This document shows positions 6,183 through 6,672 of a stretch of 6,672 nt of DNA, in pieces. The notes beneath the pieces are model-generated. The model was not told where the DNA came from. It saw nothing but the letters and a program-made list of their open reading frames with translations, and made no database searches. The DNA lies in assembly GCA_014377155.1 (NCBI GenBank), contig JACMQD010000460.1, positions 1 through 6,672 on the forward strand. The letters are read 5' to 3'. The stretch is from Herminiimonas sp. Its GTDB lineage: Bacteria > Pseudomonadota > Gammaproteobacteria > Burkholderiales > Burkholderiaceae. Position 1 is the first letter of the stretch; each line of letters opens with the position of its first letter. The position numbers and the translations under genes were made by a program.

Positions 6183-6672
6183 ATGAACGAAGAAACAAGG
6201 ATGGATAAATTTAGCAAGAACAAAGCTCCTCGAAATGACATAGTCGCCACAGCCAGTTGTTACATCGGTCAAAACAACAGGGATGAAAAATTTGGCCCCG
6301 CCAATGAAGATGGTTGGTGCCACTATTTCGTTAATTCGCTTCTTGGGAAACACGGTCTGCGTCGGCCTTGGGAATTTGGCGATGAAGGTGGGCCGAATCA
6401 GATGTACGACTGGGCAAAGGAAAACGGCGCTTTAGTCGATCCAAGTCATGTCAAATCCGGTGACTTGATCATTGAAAATAAAGATCAGGGCGAGGAAGAG
6501 GCCCACGTTGCCATTGTCGAAAATATCGATCTCATCAATGGAACGGTGACCACGATTGACGGCAATTGGGATGAGGAAGACGATGGCAATGATCAGGTAG
6601 TGCGAAGAACTTTATTATTGAAGAATGATGATTATTCGTTCATCGACGGTTTTATTTCCGCAGACGCATTAA
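6183..6672 (+). CDS. CHAP-domain (NlpC/P60-like) cysteine peptidase/amidase, 3' end outside the window
   Basis: The frame is open for 163 codons and leaves the window without a stop codon. The fold suggested is CHAP, a papain-like cysteine hydrolase family that cuts peptidoglycan peptides or amides, or glutathionylspermidine. Visible signatures are DGWCHYFVNSLL at 43-54 with candidate nucleophile Cys46, KSGDLIIEN at 91-99, AHVAIVENI at 107-115 with candidate His108, and TTIDGNW at 123-129 with Asp126 or Asn128 as third residue. The stretch QVVRRTLLL-(x)8-IDGFIS at 138-159 fits the last strands of such domains, so the domain looks nearly complete. There is no signal peptide or membrane segment, and the protein is rich in Asp and Glu. 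G+C is low against its neighbours: I count 23/60 in 6181-6240 and 20/60 in 6601-6660, versus 38/60 in 5701-5760 of the kinase. This suggests acquired DNA. It could be a secreted effector, a phage-type lysin or a housekeeping hydrolase; the sequence does not decide. Confidence 0.72.
   Translation, partial: MNEETRMDKFSKNKAPRNDIVATASCYIGQNNRDEKFGPANEDGWCHYFVNSLLGKHGLRRPWEFGDEGGPNQMYDWAKENGALVDPSHVKSGDLIIENKDQGEEEAHVAIVENIDLINGTVTTIDGNWDEEDDGNDQVVRRTLLLKNDDYSFIDGFISADAL

Noticed and set aside
6144..6353. 69-codon minus-strand frame opposite the CHAP gene start
   Set aside because: The plus strand has clear CHAP motifs and a good ribosome binding site, and the antisense product matches nothing I recognise.

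Overview
The window looks like a chromosomal segment of a betaproteobacterium of the order Burkholderiales, most likely in or near the Oxalobacteraceae. This is inferred from protein character and from the gene order aroQ-accB-accC-prmA-(zinc-ribbon/DUF3426 membrane protein)-(PfkB-family kinase), which is a known block in that group. No rRNA or other taxonomic marker is present, so the placement is an inference.

Layout. Positions 1-73 are a leader before aroQ (type II 3-dehydroquinate dehydratase, 74-511). A 122-nt spacer holds a likely promoter and an inverted-repeat leader for accB (biotin carboxyl carrier protein, 634-1080). A GC-rich 181-nt spacer with palindromes and a direct repeat separates accB from accC (biotin carboxylase, 1262-2641). 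prmA (ribosomal protein L11 methyltransferase, 2651-3574) follows nine bases after the accC stop codon. The DUF3426 gene (3574-4887) starts inside the prmA stop codon as TAATG. A PfkB-family sugar/nucleoside kinase (4943-5875) closes the conserved block. It has no visible Shine-Dalgarno sequence. A possible 20-codon ORF (4884-4946) bridges it to the DUF3426 gene, with ATGA overlaps at both ends.

After the kinase comes about 300 nt with no convincing gene. Then an A+T-richer gene (6183 to the window edge) encodes an acidic protein with CHAP-type cysteine peptidase/amidase motifs. It runs off the end without a stop codon. It does not belong to the conserved block and is the best candidate for accessory or recently acquired content, possibly an exported peptidoglycan-cleaving effector.

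How the genes work together. AccB and AccC are the two halves of the biotin carboxylase step of acetyl-CoA carboxylase, which commits carbon to fatty acids. AroQ acts in the shikimate pathway. PrmA modifies ribosomal protein L11. The DUF3426 protein and the kinase have no settled roles. The block is therefore a tightly packed, same-strand housekeeping operon rather than a single pathway. No tRNA, rRNA, CRISPR array, insertion sequence or convincing rho-independent terminator was seen.
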